A DNA stretch of 5,235 nucleotides. It comes from an uncultured Gemella sp. (lineage in GTDB: Bacteria > Bacillota > Bacilli > Staphylococcales > Gemellaceae). The stretch spans positions 1 to 5,235 of the forward strand of contig CAKMQO010000067.1 of the NCBI GenBank assembly GCA_927911695.1. The letters are read 5' to 3'. Under the pieces are notes generated by a model. It had not been told where the DNA came from, made no database searches, and worked only from the letters and a program-made list of their open reading frames with translations. Shown in pieces: positions 1-5,235 of this stretch (within the stretch, counting starts at the first letter, position 1; each line of letters opens with the position of its first letter). Both the position numbers and the translations under genes were made by a program.

Positions 1-68
1 GCATCTCAGCCTGTGTGAGTATGGACTTTCCTCAGCATTACTGCCGCGATCACTCAAAGAAAAACACT
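1..68 (-). ncRNA. rnpB: RNase P RNA, type B, 5' part only (cut by window edge)
   Basis: This is the 5' end of the catalytic RNA of ribonuclease P, which removes the 5' leaders of precursor tRNAs. On the minus strand, positions 33-23 read GAGGAAAGTCC, the conserved region I block of bacterial RNase P RNA. It is followed by CATACTCACAC and then GCTGAGATGC at the window edge, closely matching my memory of the B. subtilis type B RNA. Upstream, GTGATCGC at 53-46 matches the TAATCGC segment near the 5' end of that RNA. The stretch is clearly richer in G+C than its surroundings, as expected of a structured RNA. The 5' end near 68 is inferred from the promoter and from spacing in the Bacillus RNA, so it may be off by a few bases. 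The 3' body lies outside the window. Confidence 0.93.
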
Positions 69-74
69 TATATT

Positions 75-103
75 ACTTTACACTAAAAATAACGTTTTGT
101 AAA
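75..103 (-). promoter_or_regulatory. Sigma-A promoter of rnpB
   Basis: On the minus strand a -35 box TTTACA (103-98) is followed by exactly 17 bases and a -10 box TAAAGT (80-75), preceded by TG as in an extended -10. The predicted start, about seven bases on, falls at 68-67, where the RNase P RNA should begin. I see no hairpin terminator between rpoZ and this promoter, so rnpB may also receive read-through. The -10 box matches the consensus at four of six positions. Confidence 0.6.
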
Positions 104-115
104 CAATAATCTAAA

Positions 116-313
116 CTATTTTTCTAATACAGAAATTTTACCTTCAGCAATTTCCTCTAATGCTTTACCAACTTCTTTATGAGAAGTGTATTTGTCAAGT
201 TTGCTTGTTTCAGGATTTGCAAATAGTTCTCTTGCTCTTTTACTTGCTAATGACACTAGCATATATTTTGAGTTTACTTTTGATTTTAATACGTCTAATT
301 TTGGATATAACAT
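116..313 (-). CDS. rpoZ: DNA-directed RNA polymerase subunit omega
   Basis: A 65-residue omega subunit, the small RNA polymerase subunit that helps fold and hold beta' and stabilises the core enzyme. The protein begins MLYPKLDVL and carries the family core SKYMLVSLASKRARELF at about residues 15-31, the most conserved part of RpoZ. The second conserved helix, KEVGKALEEIAEGKI, ends near residue 60. Length is in the usual range for Firmicutes (about 65-75). The ATG at 313 has an AGGAG site (325-321) seven bases upstream. That site overlaps the stop codon of gmk, only 10 bases separate the genes, and translation is probably coupled. The gmk-rpoZ pair is widely conserved in Firmicutes. Downstream comes rnpB rather than the coaBC-priA genes seen in Bacillus. 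Confidence 0.95.
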   Translation of the reverse strand: MLYPKLDVLKSKVNSKYMLVSLASKRARELFANPETSKLDKYTSHKEVGKALEEIAEGKISVLEK

Positions 314-323
314 TTTTTTTCTC

Positions 324-1038
<715 letters not shown>

Positions 1039-1079
1039 TTAATTCGATAATATTTTCTTAAAATTCTCAATTTTTATTT

Positions 1080-1406
1080 TTAAAATACAAGTCTAATAAT
1101 TGCTAATGAAATTATTCCTACTACAACTATCACCAAAAGACTCTTTGAAATAATTGCACTCAATACAGTAGGTAGAGAAGCAAGTAGATTTTCATAATTA
1201 ATCTGAGGAAACTCTCCAATCTTTTGAATAAATAGGCTATCAAACCATAAAGCTGACATTATTACAATCGGCACAAAACTTAAATACTCTATGATTGGCT
1301 TAGGTAAATCAAATTTCTTTAATAATACAAATGGAAGTACCCTAGATAACCAAGTCACAATTGTACATCCTAATATTGTTAATATTATATAGTTAGTAGA
1401 TAACAT
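1080..1406 (-). CDS. azlD: AzlD family branched-chain amino acid exporter, small subunit
   Basis: A 108-residue membrane protein of the AzlD family, the small partner of AzlC. In B. subtilis, AzlCD exports branched-chain amino acids and gives resistance to the leucine analogue 4-azaleucine. Four hydrophobic segments are visible at about residues 5-30, 40-60, 72-88 and 89-107. The family signature TWLSRVLPF is at 18-26, followed by a short basic loop (LLKKFDLPKPI). FVPIVIMSAL is at 44-53. The length is normal. The ATG at 1406 lies inside the end of azlC, so the genes overlap by 14 bases. The likely ribosome binding site AGGAG (1423-1419) is 12 bases upstream, rather far, so coupling to azlC probably matters. 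No intrinsic terminator is visible after the stop. Confidence 0.93.
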   Translation of the reverse strand: MLSTNYIILTILGCTIVTWLSRVLPFVLLKKFDLPKPIIEYLSFVPIVIMSALWFDSLFIQKIGEFPQINYENLLASLPTVLSAIISKSLLVIVVVGIISLAIIRLVF

Positions 1407-2100
1407 TTTTCAACACCACTCCTATCGCACATCCTATTAAAGTAACCACAATAATCAATACATTGCTTGGGATAAAAATCATTCCAAAATATACTAAGAA
1501 AAATACAACAATAATTACTAGAAATTGTACTTTTTTCTTAATAGTAAAATCTGAAATAACCTGTAAATACAATAATCCTATAAACATCGCTACTAGAGCA
1601 AAATCTAAACCTAAGGACTTGGGATCCTTAACTACTCCACCTAACAACGCACCTAGTACCGATGACGCAACCCATGTAAAATATGATACTAGGTTTGCAG
1701 CATTAAACCATTCATAAGTCAATCTTCCATTAGTATAGTTCTGTTTATTCATTCCTAAAGCAAAACTCTCATCAGTTAAAAAAGTACCAATAATAATATT
1801 CTTAAATACACTATATCGTTTGAAAAACGGAGCTGTTGCCATACTCATTAATATCATTCTTGAATTAATTAAAAAAGTTGCCAAGACAATTGACAATATA
1901 GGAAAACAACTAGAAAGCATACTTACAGTAATAAATTGAGCACCACCTGCGTATATGAATAACGACATTGCTCCTACAAAGAAAGGATTAATCCCCACTG
2001 AATTCGCAATAACTCCAAAGGCTAACCCTATACCTATATAGCCAAAAACTGTCGGTAACGTATCTTTTACACCCGTCTTTACATCTAATTTATCATTCAT
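1393..2100 (-). CDS. azlC: AzlC family branched-chain amino acid exporter, large subunit
   Basis: A 235-residue polytopic inner-membrane protein of the AzlC (YgaZ) family, which with AzlD pumps out branched-chain amino acids and analogues. Diagnostic segments are YAGGAQF at residues 50-56, the loop NSRMILMS at 79-86 (often NLRHLLM-like in the family), TDESFAL at 109-115 and GLDFALVAMFIGLL at 164-177. Hydrophobic segments occur at about 15-33, 38-60, 65-90, 133-155, 165-183, 191-211 and 213-230. Start and length fit the family: the ATG at 2100 has a strong AAGGAAGGTG site (2115-2106). It follows rqcH by 30 bases with no terminator, so it may be co-transcribed with it. No Lrp-type regulator (azlB) or brnQ is present nearby. 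Substrate is inferred from the family only. Confidence 0.94.
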   Translation of the reverse strand: MNDKLDVKTGVKDTLPTVFGYIGIGLAFGVIANSVGINPFFVGAMSLFIYAGGAQFITVSMLSSCFPILSIVLATFLINSRMILMSMATAPFFKRYSVFKNIIIGTFLTDESFALGMNKQNYTNGRLTYEWFNAANLVSYFTWVASSVLGALLGGVVKDPKSLGLDFALVAMFIGLLYLQVISDFTIKKKVQFLVIIVVFFLVYFGMIFIPSNVLIIVVTLIGCAIGVVLKNVIY

Positions 2101-2130
2101 ATATTCACCTTCCTTAACTATTTAATTGTT

Positions 2131-2976
2131 TTATTTTATTAAAAGCTCGCCTATAAGATCTTTATCAATTTTTTGTTTAACCGTTTTTTGGCCAGTATAA
2201 GTTACTAAGCCCGGTTTAGCACCAGATATTTTTTTTACATTTTTAATTAACGTTCTATCAACATTAACATACTCTTCATTTTTAAACTTCGAATAATAAG
2301 CAGCTAGCATTGATGCAATCTCTATCGTCTCTTCACTAGGATTATTATCGAAAATAACAACGTGACTACCAGGAATATCTTTAGCATGAAACCATAGATA
2401 ATCTCGTCTTGCTAATTTATTAGTAATAGCATCATTCTGAAGATTATTTTTTCCGACATAAATGGCAGTACCATTATGGTTAATTACAAAATAATTACTC
2501 TTATTCTTTTTCTTATTTACCTTAATCTTTTCTTTTAATATTCCATTAGCAATCAATTCTTCTTTGATTTCTGCTATATCAGTTTTATCTGCATTTTCTA
2601 TTTGGAATTTTATAGTCTCAAAATATCCTAAATCCTGTTTTGCAATCTCTATTTGTTCAATTAAATTCTCAATTGTTCTCTTGTTCTTTTTATATAAATC
2701 AAAGTACTTCTCTGAATTCTTCTCAATAGTTAGATTTGGATCTAACTCTATTTCTATATCCGATAAATCTTCACTATAAAAATTTTGCAGTGTTACAATC
2801 TCGGGTATTTCTTTTTTAAATAAATAAATATTTGAAATTAGAAGCTGCCCCTTTAATTTATAATCATCTCTATTATTAGCTTGTTCTAGTTCATTTTTTA
2901 ATATATCAATTTTCTTATTTAATCTATTTATTTTAGAATTAACAAAATTAAAAAGCTTTTTATCTGTATTTTTTAT
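2131..2976 (-). CDS. rqcH: RqcH 3' part: coiled coil and NFACT-R domain, no good start of its own
   Basis: This is the open continuation of rqcH after the frame change. It begins KNTDKKLFNFVNSK, the usual entry to the NFACT coiled coil. A Lys/Glu/Asn-rich helix follows, containing YKLKGQLLISNIY (like the family's YxLYGELL) and IELDPNLTIEKNSEKYF. A second coiled-coil arm leads to the C-terminal NFACT-R (DUF814) domain with TAIYVGKNNLQNDAITNKLA, DYLWFHAKDIPGSHVVI, AAYYSKFKNEEYVNVD and SGAKPGLVTYTGQKT. These residues are the most conserved of the family. The first start-like codon in this frame is a TTG at 2556, preceded only by a weak purine-rich stretch, and it would give 141 residues lacking the coiled coil. 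Independent translation therefore looks unlikely. Confidence 0.8.
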   Translation of the reverse strand: MKNTDKKLFNFVNSKINRLNKKIDILKNELEQANNRDDYKLKGQLLISNIYLFKKEIPEIVTLQNFYSEDLSDIEIELDPNLTIEKNSEKYFDLYKKNKRTIENLIEQIEIAKQDLGYFETIKFQIENADKTDIAEIKEELIANGILKEKIKVNKKKNKSNYFVINHNGTAIYVGKNNLQNDAITNKLARRDYLWFHAKDIPGSHVVIFDNNPSEETIEIASMLAAYYSKFKNEEYVNVDRTLIKNVKKISGAKPGLVTYTGQKTVKQKIDKDLIGELLIK

Positions 2977-3790
2977 TTATCGACTCTCTGGCTATATCCA
3001 TGTAGTAGTAATCTAATAATTGTGATAATGATTCAAAATCCCTACTATACTCTTTAACTTCAAAGAAATAAAAATCCTTCTTATTGTTCTCTTCAAGCAA
3101 AACTGGTTTAAAGTAATTATCGAATTCCTTACAAAAACTAATAAATGAATTTTTCAAATCTCCTTGCGAGTTATTTTGAAAATAATTATTCAGTAGTGCT
3201 GAAACACCGTAGAAACTTTTCATTAAGAATTTTTTATCATCAATAGGAAACTCAATGTCACTATAGCTACTAAAGTCAAAAGGATTAATTTTTTCTACTG
3301 TCGGAGGAAGAGTGTATTCCATATTAGATATAGTCGATCTCTTATACTCAAGACTGTAGCTATTTTTTAAAGACTCTAATATAATATTATCTTCATTAGT
3401 TAATATTATATTTGAGTGTTTACCCATTAATTCTGAAATTAGATAATAATACTTTTCGTATCCTAAATCATCAAAGTTTTTTATTTTAAAAATTACTATT
3501 CGGTCATTATTAACTTGATTTATCTCTAATATTATTCCACCTGTTAAATACTTTCTAAGTACTGAACAAAAATTTGAAGGTGTTGAAGGATTTTCAAAAC
3601 TATTATTTGTTAACTGTATTCTAGACGCACTTGAACTTGCAGATAAAAACAATTTTAAATTCTTTCCTTTTCTAACAGAAAATACAAATTCATCTGTCGA
3701 TAAATTATTTATTTTATTTATACGACCATTTAATATATTTTCTTCTAATTCTTTCACCATTTTTCTTATGAAAAAGCCATCAAATGCCAT
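2960..3790 (-). CDS. rqcH: RqcH 5' part: NFACT-N domain, stops early after frameshift
   Basis: This 276-residue open frame carries the RqcH start and N-terminal module. It opens with the family hallmark MAFDGFFIRKMVKEL. SRIQLT is at residues 57-62 and PSNFCSVLRKYLTGG at 71-85. The Asp96-Arg97 pair lies in the position of the DR motif needed for alanine tailing in Bacillus. SELMGKHSNIIL (119-130) holds the equivalent of the EIM motif. YTLPP near 159-163 marks the end of NFACT-N. Residues ~175-270 form the helical linker, and the frame ends DIARESINKKYR just where the coiled coil should begin. The ATG at 3790 has a perfect AAGGAGG site (3803-3797) six bases upstream. If made, this truncated protein would lack the arm and NFACT-R domain. 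Confidence 0.85.
   Translation of the reverse strand: MAFDGFFIRKMVKELEENILNGRINKINNLSTDEFVFSVRKGKNLKLFLSASSSASRIQLTNNSFENPSTPSNFCSVLRKYLTGGIILEINQVNNDRIVIFKIKNFDDLGYEKYYYLISELMGKHSNIILTNEDNIILESLKNSYSLEYKRSTISNMEYTLPPTVEKINPFDFSSYSDIEFPIDDKKFLMKSFYGVSALLNNYFQNNSQGDLKNSFISFCKEFDNYFKPVLLEENNKKDFYFFEVKEYSRDFESLSQLLDYYYMDIARESINKKYR
2972..2980 (-). repeat. Tandem ATAA duplication at the rqcH frameshift site
   Basis: The minus strand reads ATAAATAAA here, two tandem copies of a 4-base unit (period 4), running into an A6 run at 2974-2969. Deleting one ATAA unit joins the two rqcH frames and gives RESIKNTDKKLFNFV. Its spacing matches my memory of the Bacillus family pattern RDRxKQxxxDLxxFV. Removing a single A also restores the frame, but leaves one residue too many against that pattern. 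Confidence 0.6.
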
Positions 3791-3825
3791 TTTTATCCTC
3801 CTTGTATTTTAATATATAATTTAAG

Positions 3826-3854
3826 ATTATATCATAGATATTAATTTGTGTATA
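3826..3854 (-). promoter_or_regulatory. Sigma-A promoter of rqcH (perfect extended -10)
   Basis: On the minus strand, TATACA (3854-3849) is followed by 17 bases and a perfect TATAAT (3831-3826) with TGA directly before it, giving TGATATAAT. The predicted start is near 3819, leaving a leader of about 28 bases that contains the AAGGAGG site. It lies just downstream of the terC terminator, so rqcH (and perhaps azlCD after it) begins a new transcription unit. Confidence 0.75.
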
Positions 3855-3879
3855 TGAAAATAAGAAACATACAAATACT

Positions 3880-3913
3880 AAAAAGAGACGATATATACAT
3901 ATCATCTCTTTTT
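3880..3913 (-). terminator. Intrinsic terminator of the terC operon
   Basis: In the minus-strand transcript, AAAAAGAGA (3913-3905) pairs with TCTCTTTTT (3888-3880). A U-G pair at 3904/3889 joins this to GATAT/ATATC (3903-3899 with 3894-3890) around a GTAT loop. The result is a continuous 15-pair stem ending in a run of five U. It starts five bases after the terC stop. On the plus strand the U-G pair becomes a C-A mismatch and no gene converges on it, so the minus strand is the likely direction. Confidence 0.82.
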
Positions 3914-3918
3914 AAATA

Positions 3919-4683
3919 CTATTTATTTTCAAATCTTTTTGAAACTAATACTCCCCACACTAATAATCCAAGTAATACTAGCCAGAAAATAACAGTCCAA
4001 AGTGTAGAATGTGGGAAATCATGAGGGATAAGTGCTAATTTCTCATGAGCAGCTGCAATTACAAATAGTTTAATACCTACCCAACCAACAATAAGAAATG
4101 CGGCGATTTCTAAACCTGGTTTAGTTTCTAATACTCTTATAAATATGTTAGCTGCATAACGCATGATAACTACACCAACAAAACCTCCAATTACCATTAC
4201 AGTAAATTGACCAAGGTTAATTCCTCCAATAGATGTCTCAGAAATATGAGGTAATGTTATCGCGATAGCTACAGCAGCTAAAATTGAATCAATCGCAAAA
4301 GCTATATCAGTAAGCTCAACTTTAATTACAGTCGCCCAGAAACCACTTTGTTTTTTAGGTTCAGCAATCTCTTCAGTTTCATTACCTTGTTTTCGTTTCT
4401 CAAAAAATTCTTTAATATGTGCACCTGCCATATATAACAAGTACAAACCACCTAAAACTTGAATTTCCCAATACTGAGCTAATATTGTAATTAAGAAAAT
4501 CGCTATTATTCTAAATATCAATGCTCCTGCAAGACCGTACATCAATGCATGTTTTTGTTCTTTAGGCGGAAGATGTCTAACCATAACTGCAAGAACAATA
4601 GCATTATCTGCTGAAAGTAATCCTTCTAAAAGTATTAAACTCAATAATACTATCACATATTGAATTAGTATCTGTGTATCCAT
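3919..4683 (-). CDS. TerC family integral membrane protein (YceF/YkoY type, probable manganese exporter)
   Basis: A 254-residue polytopic membrane protein of the TerC family, closest by eye to B. subtilis YceF/YkoY (MeeF/MeeY). Those proteins export Mn2+ and supply metal to secreted enzymes. Transmembrane segments lie at about 7-35, 46-70, 74-90, 118-143, 158-183, 190-212 and 226-247. The acidic signatures expected to bind metal are LEGLLSADNAIVLAVMVRHL (19-38; Glu20, Asp26, Asn27) and VELTDIAFAIDSILA (122-136; Glu123, Asp126, Asp132). A charged cytosolic-type loop (91-115) is also typical. The ATG at 4683 has AAGGAG (4695-4690) six bases upstream, 12 bases after the stop of the preceding membrane gene, so the two are coupled. 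A yybP-ykoY manganese riboswitch is not visible in the window. The ion is inferred from the family. Confidence 0.92.
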   Translation of the reverse strand: MDTQILIQYVIVLLSLILLEGLLSADNAIVLAVMVRHLPPKEQKHALMYGLAGALIFRIIAIFLITILAQYWEIQVLGGLYLLYMAGAHIKEFFEKRKQGNETEEIAEPKKQSGFWATVIKVELTDIAFAIDSILAAVAIAITLPHISETSIGGINLGQFTVMVIGGFVGVVIMRYAANIFIRVLETKPGLEIAAFLIVGWVGIKLFVIAAAHEKLALIPHDFPHSTLWTVIFWLVLLGLLVWGVLVSKRFENK

Positions 4684-4689
4684 TCTAAT

Positions 4690-4695
4690 CTCCTT
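4690..4695 (-). promoter_or_regulatory. terC ribosome binding site abutting the upstream stop codon
   Basis: AAGGAG directly follows the TAG stop (4698-4696) of the upstream membrane gene and lies six bases before the terC ATG. It fixes the terC start and supports translation of both genes from one message. Confidence 0.8.
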
Positions 4696-5052
4696 CTATC
4701 CTATTATTTTTTTCATTAATCTAACAATAACTATAACTACTATTAATCCTAACATGTTTAATGCTAGCGGTAAAAAGTTACCCAGATTAAAAGTAATATT
4801 CTGATTTAATAGATTAAAAGATTTAGTAAAGATAGTTAATACACTATTATCTACCCTCTCTCCTGGGATAGAGAATCTAGATTTTATCATATTTGCTATA
4901 ACTTCTCCTCCTATGAAATATAAAAGTGAGAAAGAAATTGTCAAGTTTGTGTTATTAAATAGTGTTAATGCTAATAAAAAAATAAGGTTAGCAAACACGA
5001 ATAATAAAACTAGCATCGCAGCATATGATCCTGCTGTATTAACATTCAACAT
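4696..5052 (-). CDS. Hypothetical multi-pass membrane protein, start uncertain
   Basis: I do not recognise the family. From the ATG at 5052 the protein has 118 residues, with hydrophobic segments at about 10-33, 37-54 and 92-112, a polar Asn/Ser-rich loop between the last two, and a basic C-terminus (RLMKKIIG). The start is doubtful: only a weak GAAGAG lies 12 bases upstream. The same frame is open back to 5151 with no ATG, GTG or TTG, and those codons read IYYVIVIACFIGIIFL then RKRNIFEELK, like a further membrane helix followed by a basic loop. The true gene may therefore begin beyond a frame break near 5138-5142. It is coupled to terC, so a role beside that transporter is possible but unproven. 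Confidence 0.6.
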   Translation of the reverse strand: MLNVNTAGSYAAMLVLLFVFANLIFLLALTLFNNTNLTISFSLLYFIGGEVIANMIKSRFSIPGERVDNSVLTIFTKSFNLLNQNITFNLGNFLPLALNMLGLIVVIVIVRLMKKIIG

Positions 5053-5119
5053 TAATGTTTTTAACTCTTCAAAAATATTTCTTTTTCGTAAGAAAATTAT
5101 TCCTATGAAGCATGCAATT

Positions 5120-5128
5120 ACTATAACA
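5120..5128 (-). promoter_or_regulatory. Weak candidate extended -10 upstream of the small membrane gene
   Basis: The minus strand reads TGTTATAGT (5128-5120), an extended -10 with five of six hexamer matches, but there is no convincing -35 at 16-18 bases upstream. If real, it would support the ATG at 5052 as the true start, with a leader of about 60 bases. It is equally likely to be chance in AT-rich sequence. Confidence 0.22.
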
Positions 5129-5135
5129 TAGTAAA

Positions 5136-5235
5136 TTAAAAATAAATTAAATTAGCTAAAATAGCTAAAGATATCTCTTGTTGTTTTTCTTTTTTCTTAT
5201 TTCCAAAAGAACATTTACTTTTGAAATATAATCTT
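5136..5235 (-). pseudogene. Possible 5' part of the small membrane gene, out of frame and cut by the window edge
   Basis: This minus-strand frame is open from the window edge to a TAA at 5138-5136. It reads RLYFKSKCSFGNKKKEKQ, then QEISLAILANLIYF. A Lys-rich hydrophilic stretch thus runs into the start of a hydrophobic helix, which stops exactly where the next frame continues with LIYYVIVIACFIG. A one-base gain in the T5 run at 5142-5138 would fuse them into one long membrane segment. The KCSFGNKKKE stretch faintly resembles a degraded zinc-ribbon tail, but only one Cys is present. The alternative is that it is unrelated AT-rich sequence. Confidence 0.35.
5153..5170 (+). repeat. Nine-base tandem repeat (TAGCTAAAA/TAGCTAAAG)
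   Basis: Two adjacent copies of a 9-base unit differ only in the last base. The period is a multiple of three, and in the minus-strand frame of the upstream fragment it encodes LAI-LAN. It therefore fits a coding repeat better than a protein-binding site. Confidence 0.5.

Larger units (their letters stand above)
2131..3790 (-). pseudogene. rqcH: rqcH (NFACT family ribosome quality control protein), frameshifted
   Basis: This locus encodes RqcH (B. subtilis YloA), the bacterial Rqc2/NEMF homologue and long annotated as a fibronectin-binding protein. It binds stalled 50S subunits with tRNA-Ala and directs C-terminal alanine tailing of incomplete chains for ClpXP degradation. The gene is split over two reading frames. 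The first 276 codons run from 3790 to a TAA at 2962-2960. The rest is in the +1 frame, open from 2976 to the stop at 2133-2131. A single frame change between 2979 and 2960 restores a protein of about 551-552 residues, close to the roughly 570 of B. subtilis RqcH. All domains appear present: NFACT-N, the hairpin region, the coiled coil and NFACT-R. No other stop interrupts either part, so the lesion is recent, or a sequencing error, or recoded. As read, a full-length protein is not made. Confidence 0.85.

Noticed and set aside
1060..1076. AT-only inverted repeat AAAATT-GAG-AATTTT after azlD on the minus strand, as a possible terminator
   Set aside because: Six A-T pairs with a 3-base loop and no following U run are too weak for an intrinsic terminator.
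1463..1717. Plus-strand 84-codon open frame
   Set aside because: Antisense to azlC, with no family resemblance and no ribosome binding site of note.
2564..2779. Plus-strand 71-codon open frame
   Set aside because: Antisense to the rqcH coiled-coil region, which reads as genuine family sequence on the minus strand.
2969..2974. A programmed -1 frameshift on the A6 run in rqcH
   Set aside because: The downstream part is in the +1 (equivalently -2) frame, so an ordinary -1 slip would not reach it.
4913..5131. Plus-strand 72-codon open frame
   Set aside because: Antisense to the membrane gene upstream of terC; low-complexity AT-rich composition and no recognisable domain.
5165..5235. Minus-strand fragment DYISKVNVLLEIRKKKNNK ending at a TAG, as the tail of an upstream gene
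   Set aside because: It overlaps the alternative fragment that joins smoothly to the membrane gene; a few codons in AT-rich DNA cannot decide, so it was not annotated separately.
5053..5235. A yybP-ykoY manganese riboswitch upstream of the terC unit
   Set aside because: I looked for its conserved internal-loop blocks and saw none; the region is nearly all A/T and seems partly coding.

Overview
The window is an AT-rich stretch of a low-GC Firmicutes (Bacillota) chromosome. It has strong AGGAGG-type ribosome binding sites, a type B (Bacillus-type) RNase P RNA and a gene neighbourhood derived from the Bacillus rqcH...gmk-rpoZ region. Base composition and protein style suggest a Gemella-like organism, but that genus guess is from memory and untested. 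Every supported gene lies on the minus strand, so transcription runs from high to low coordinates.

Right to left (5'->3' on the minus strand): (1) positions 5235-3919 hold a small multi-pass membrane protein of unknown function, whose 5' end seems disrupted or lacks a clear start, coupled to a TerC-family gene of the YceF/YkoY (MeeF/MeeY) type. The unit closes with a good intrinsic terminator at 3880-3913. (2) A new promoter (extended -10, 3826-3854) drives rqcH, the bacterial Rqc2/NEMF homologue that adds C-terminal alanine tails in ribosome quality control. As given, rqcH is broken: the reading frame shifts inside a 20-base window (2960-2979) that contains a tandem ATAA duplication and an A6 run, while all domains on both sides look intact. 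(3) Thirty bases downstream are azlC and azlD, the overlapping genes of a two-component branched-chain amino acid exporter. (4) After a 135-base gap with two candidate sigma-A promoters come gmk (guanylate kinase) and rpoZ (RNA polymerase omega), tightly coupled. (5) The window ends in the first ~68 nt of rnpB, with its own promoter, cut by the left edge.

The core genes serve nucleotide supply, transcription, RNA processing and ribosome rescue; the exporters (AzlCD, TerC) are membrane transport functions. In Bacillus subtilis the order is rqcH(yloA)-yloB-yloC-remA-gmk-rpoZ-coaBC-priA. Here azlCD sits between rqcH and gmk, and rnpB occupies the place of coaBC-priA.

I see no mobile element, CRISPR array, tRNA or defence system, and no convincing undescribed system. 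The points most worth checking are the rqcH frameshift and the second apparent frame break before the small membrane protein. Two breaks in 5 kb, both next to short homopolymers, could also mean sequencing or assembly error.
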